This document shows positions 40,181 to 40,447 of a stretch of 40,447 nt of DNA, piece by piece. A model generated the notes under the pieces. It saw only the letters and a list, made by a program, of their open reading frames with translations. It was not told the origin of the DNA and did no database searches. Each line of letters begins with the position of its first letter. The stretch's first letter is position 1. The stretch lies in NCBI GenBank assembly GCA_030652255.1, contig JAUSAZ010000048.1:1-40447 (forward strand), in the 5' to 3' direction. Origin of the DNA: Myxococcales bacterium. GTDB lineage: Bacteria > Myxococcota_A > Polyangia > Polyangiales > Ga0077539. A program made the translations under genes and the position numbers.

Positions 40181-40447
40181 ATGGCCAAGGAGAAGTTCAG
40201 CCGCAGCAAGCCCCACGTGAACGTCGGCACCATCGGTCACATCGACCATGGCAAGACGACGCTCACGGCCGCCATCAGCGCGGTGCTGTCCAAGGCCAAG
40301 GGGGCCAAGTTCAAGGCGATCTCGTACAAGGACATCGCCAAGGGCGGCATCGACCGCGACGCCACCAAGACGGTGACCATCGCCGCGGCGCACGTGGAGT
40401 ACGAGTCGCAGAACCGGCACTACGCGCACGTCGACTGCCCCGGACAC
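40181..40447 (+). CDS. tuf: Elongation factor Tu, N-terminal part (3' truncated)
   Basis: The first 89 residues of EF-Tu, the GTPase that brings aminoacyl-tRNA to the ribosome. P-loop GHIDHGKTT and HVDCPGH (G3) are intact. The start ATG 40181 has AGAGGA 5 bases upstream, with a further GGAGG at 40163. The switch I region reads [15 protein letters not shown], where the usual bacterial sequence is ARGITINTSHVEYD: Arg58 and Gly59 are replaced by Lys and Thr, while the Mg-binding Thr is kept, and the loop before it is about two residues longer. The gene is the last of the tRNA-Thr-Tyr-Gly-Thr-tuf operon, the same order as E. coli thrU-tyrU-glyT-thrT-tufB. Confidence 0.96.
   Translation, partial: MAKEKFSRSKPHVNVGTIGHIDHGKTTLTAAISAVLSKAKGAKFKAISYKDIAKGGIDRDATKTVTIAAAHVEYESQNRHYAHVDCPGH

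Overview
The window is very GC-rich, densely coded bacterial DNA. Two proteins end in MYXO-CTERM-like tails, many lipoproteins carry low-complexity Asp/Pro/Gly stalks, and a Ser/Thr kinase, two PP2C phosphatases and a hybrid histidine kinase are present. Together these point to a myxobacterium (Myxococcota, probably Polyangia). This placement is inference from gene content; no rRNA is present. I support 37 protein genes and 4 tRNAs. No non-coding stretch exceeds 300 bases, and I see no insertion sequence, prophage, CRISPR array or rRNA.

Layout. 1-2009: tail of a multicopper oxidase, a phytochelatin synthase and a divergent Cys/His-rich lipoprotein (metal handling). 2077-3120: lipoprotein with a formylglycine-generating-enzyme-like domain. 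3128-6966 (minus): three-gene signalling operon of thioredoxin-like membrane protein, hybrid histidine kinase with HPt, and response-regulator diguanylate cyclase. 7110-11533 (plus): transglutaminase-like/TPR lipoprotein coupled to a lysine-6-dehydrogenase-like enzyme, then an aldehyde dehydrogenase of the BoxD/PaaZ type. 11583-12372: a 53-residue membrane protein and a small MYXO-CTERM-like protein. 12431-16325 (minus): tight operon of Pal-like lipoprotein, CpoB-like lipoprotein, Ser/Thr kinase with PEGA domain and LysM protein. 16426-20202 (plus): MATE exporter, DTGP-repeat lipoprotein, TrmO. 20132-23390 (minus): DUF2723 membrane protein, purine nucleoside phosphorylase, cytidine deaminase. 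23450-26532: two PP2C phosphatases and two lipoproteins. 26570-30187: 1205-residue FG-GAP propeller protein. 30173-32984: PlsC-like acyltransferase, lipoprotein, TetR regulator and a divergent His-box hydroxylase. 32998-35628: HelD-like helicase. 35639-38437 (minus): RNase HII-like protein, lipoprotein and LipB. 38511-39599: TPR lipoprotein. 39718-40447: tRNA-Thr, Tyr, Gly, Thr and the start of tuf.

The most distinctive units are the Pal/CpoB/kinase/LysM operon, which places a Ser/Thr kinase among envelope-anchoring proteins; the redox/phosphorelay/c-di-GMP operon; the phytochelatin synthase with its Cys/His-rich neighbour; and an EF-Tu whose switch I departs from the usual RGITI motif. Translational coupling (ATGA, GTGA or 1-11 base overlaps) is common. 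Several genes lack a Shine-Dalgarno sequence and instead have a -10-like hexamer 6-10 bases before the start, which suggests leaderless mRNAs.
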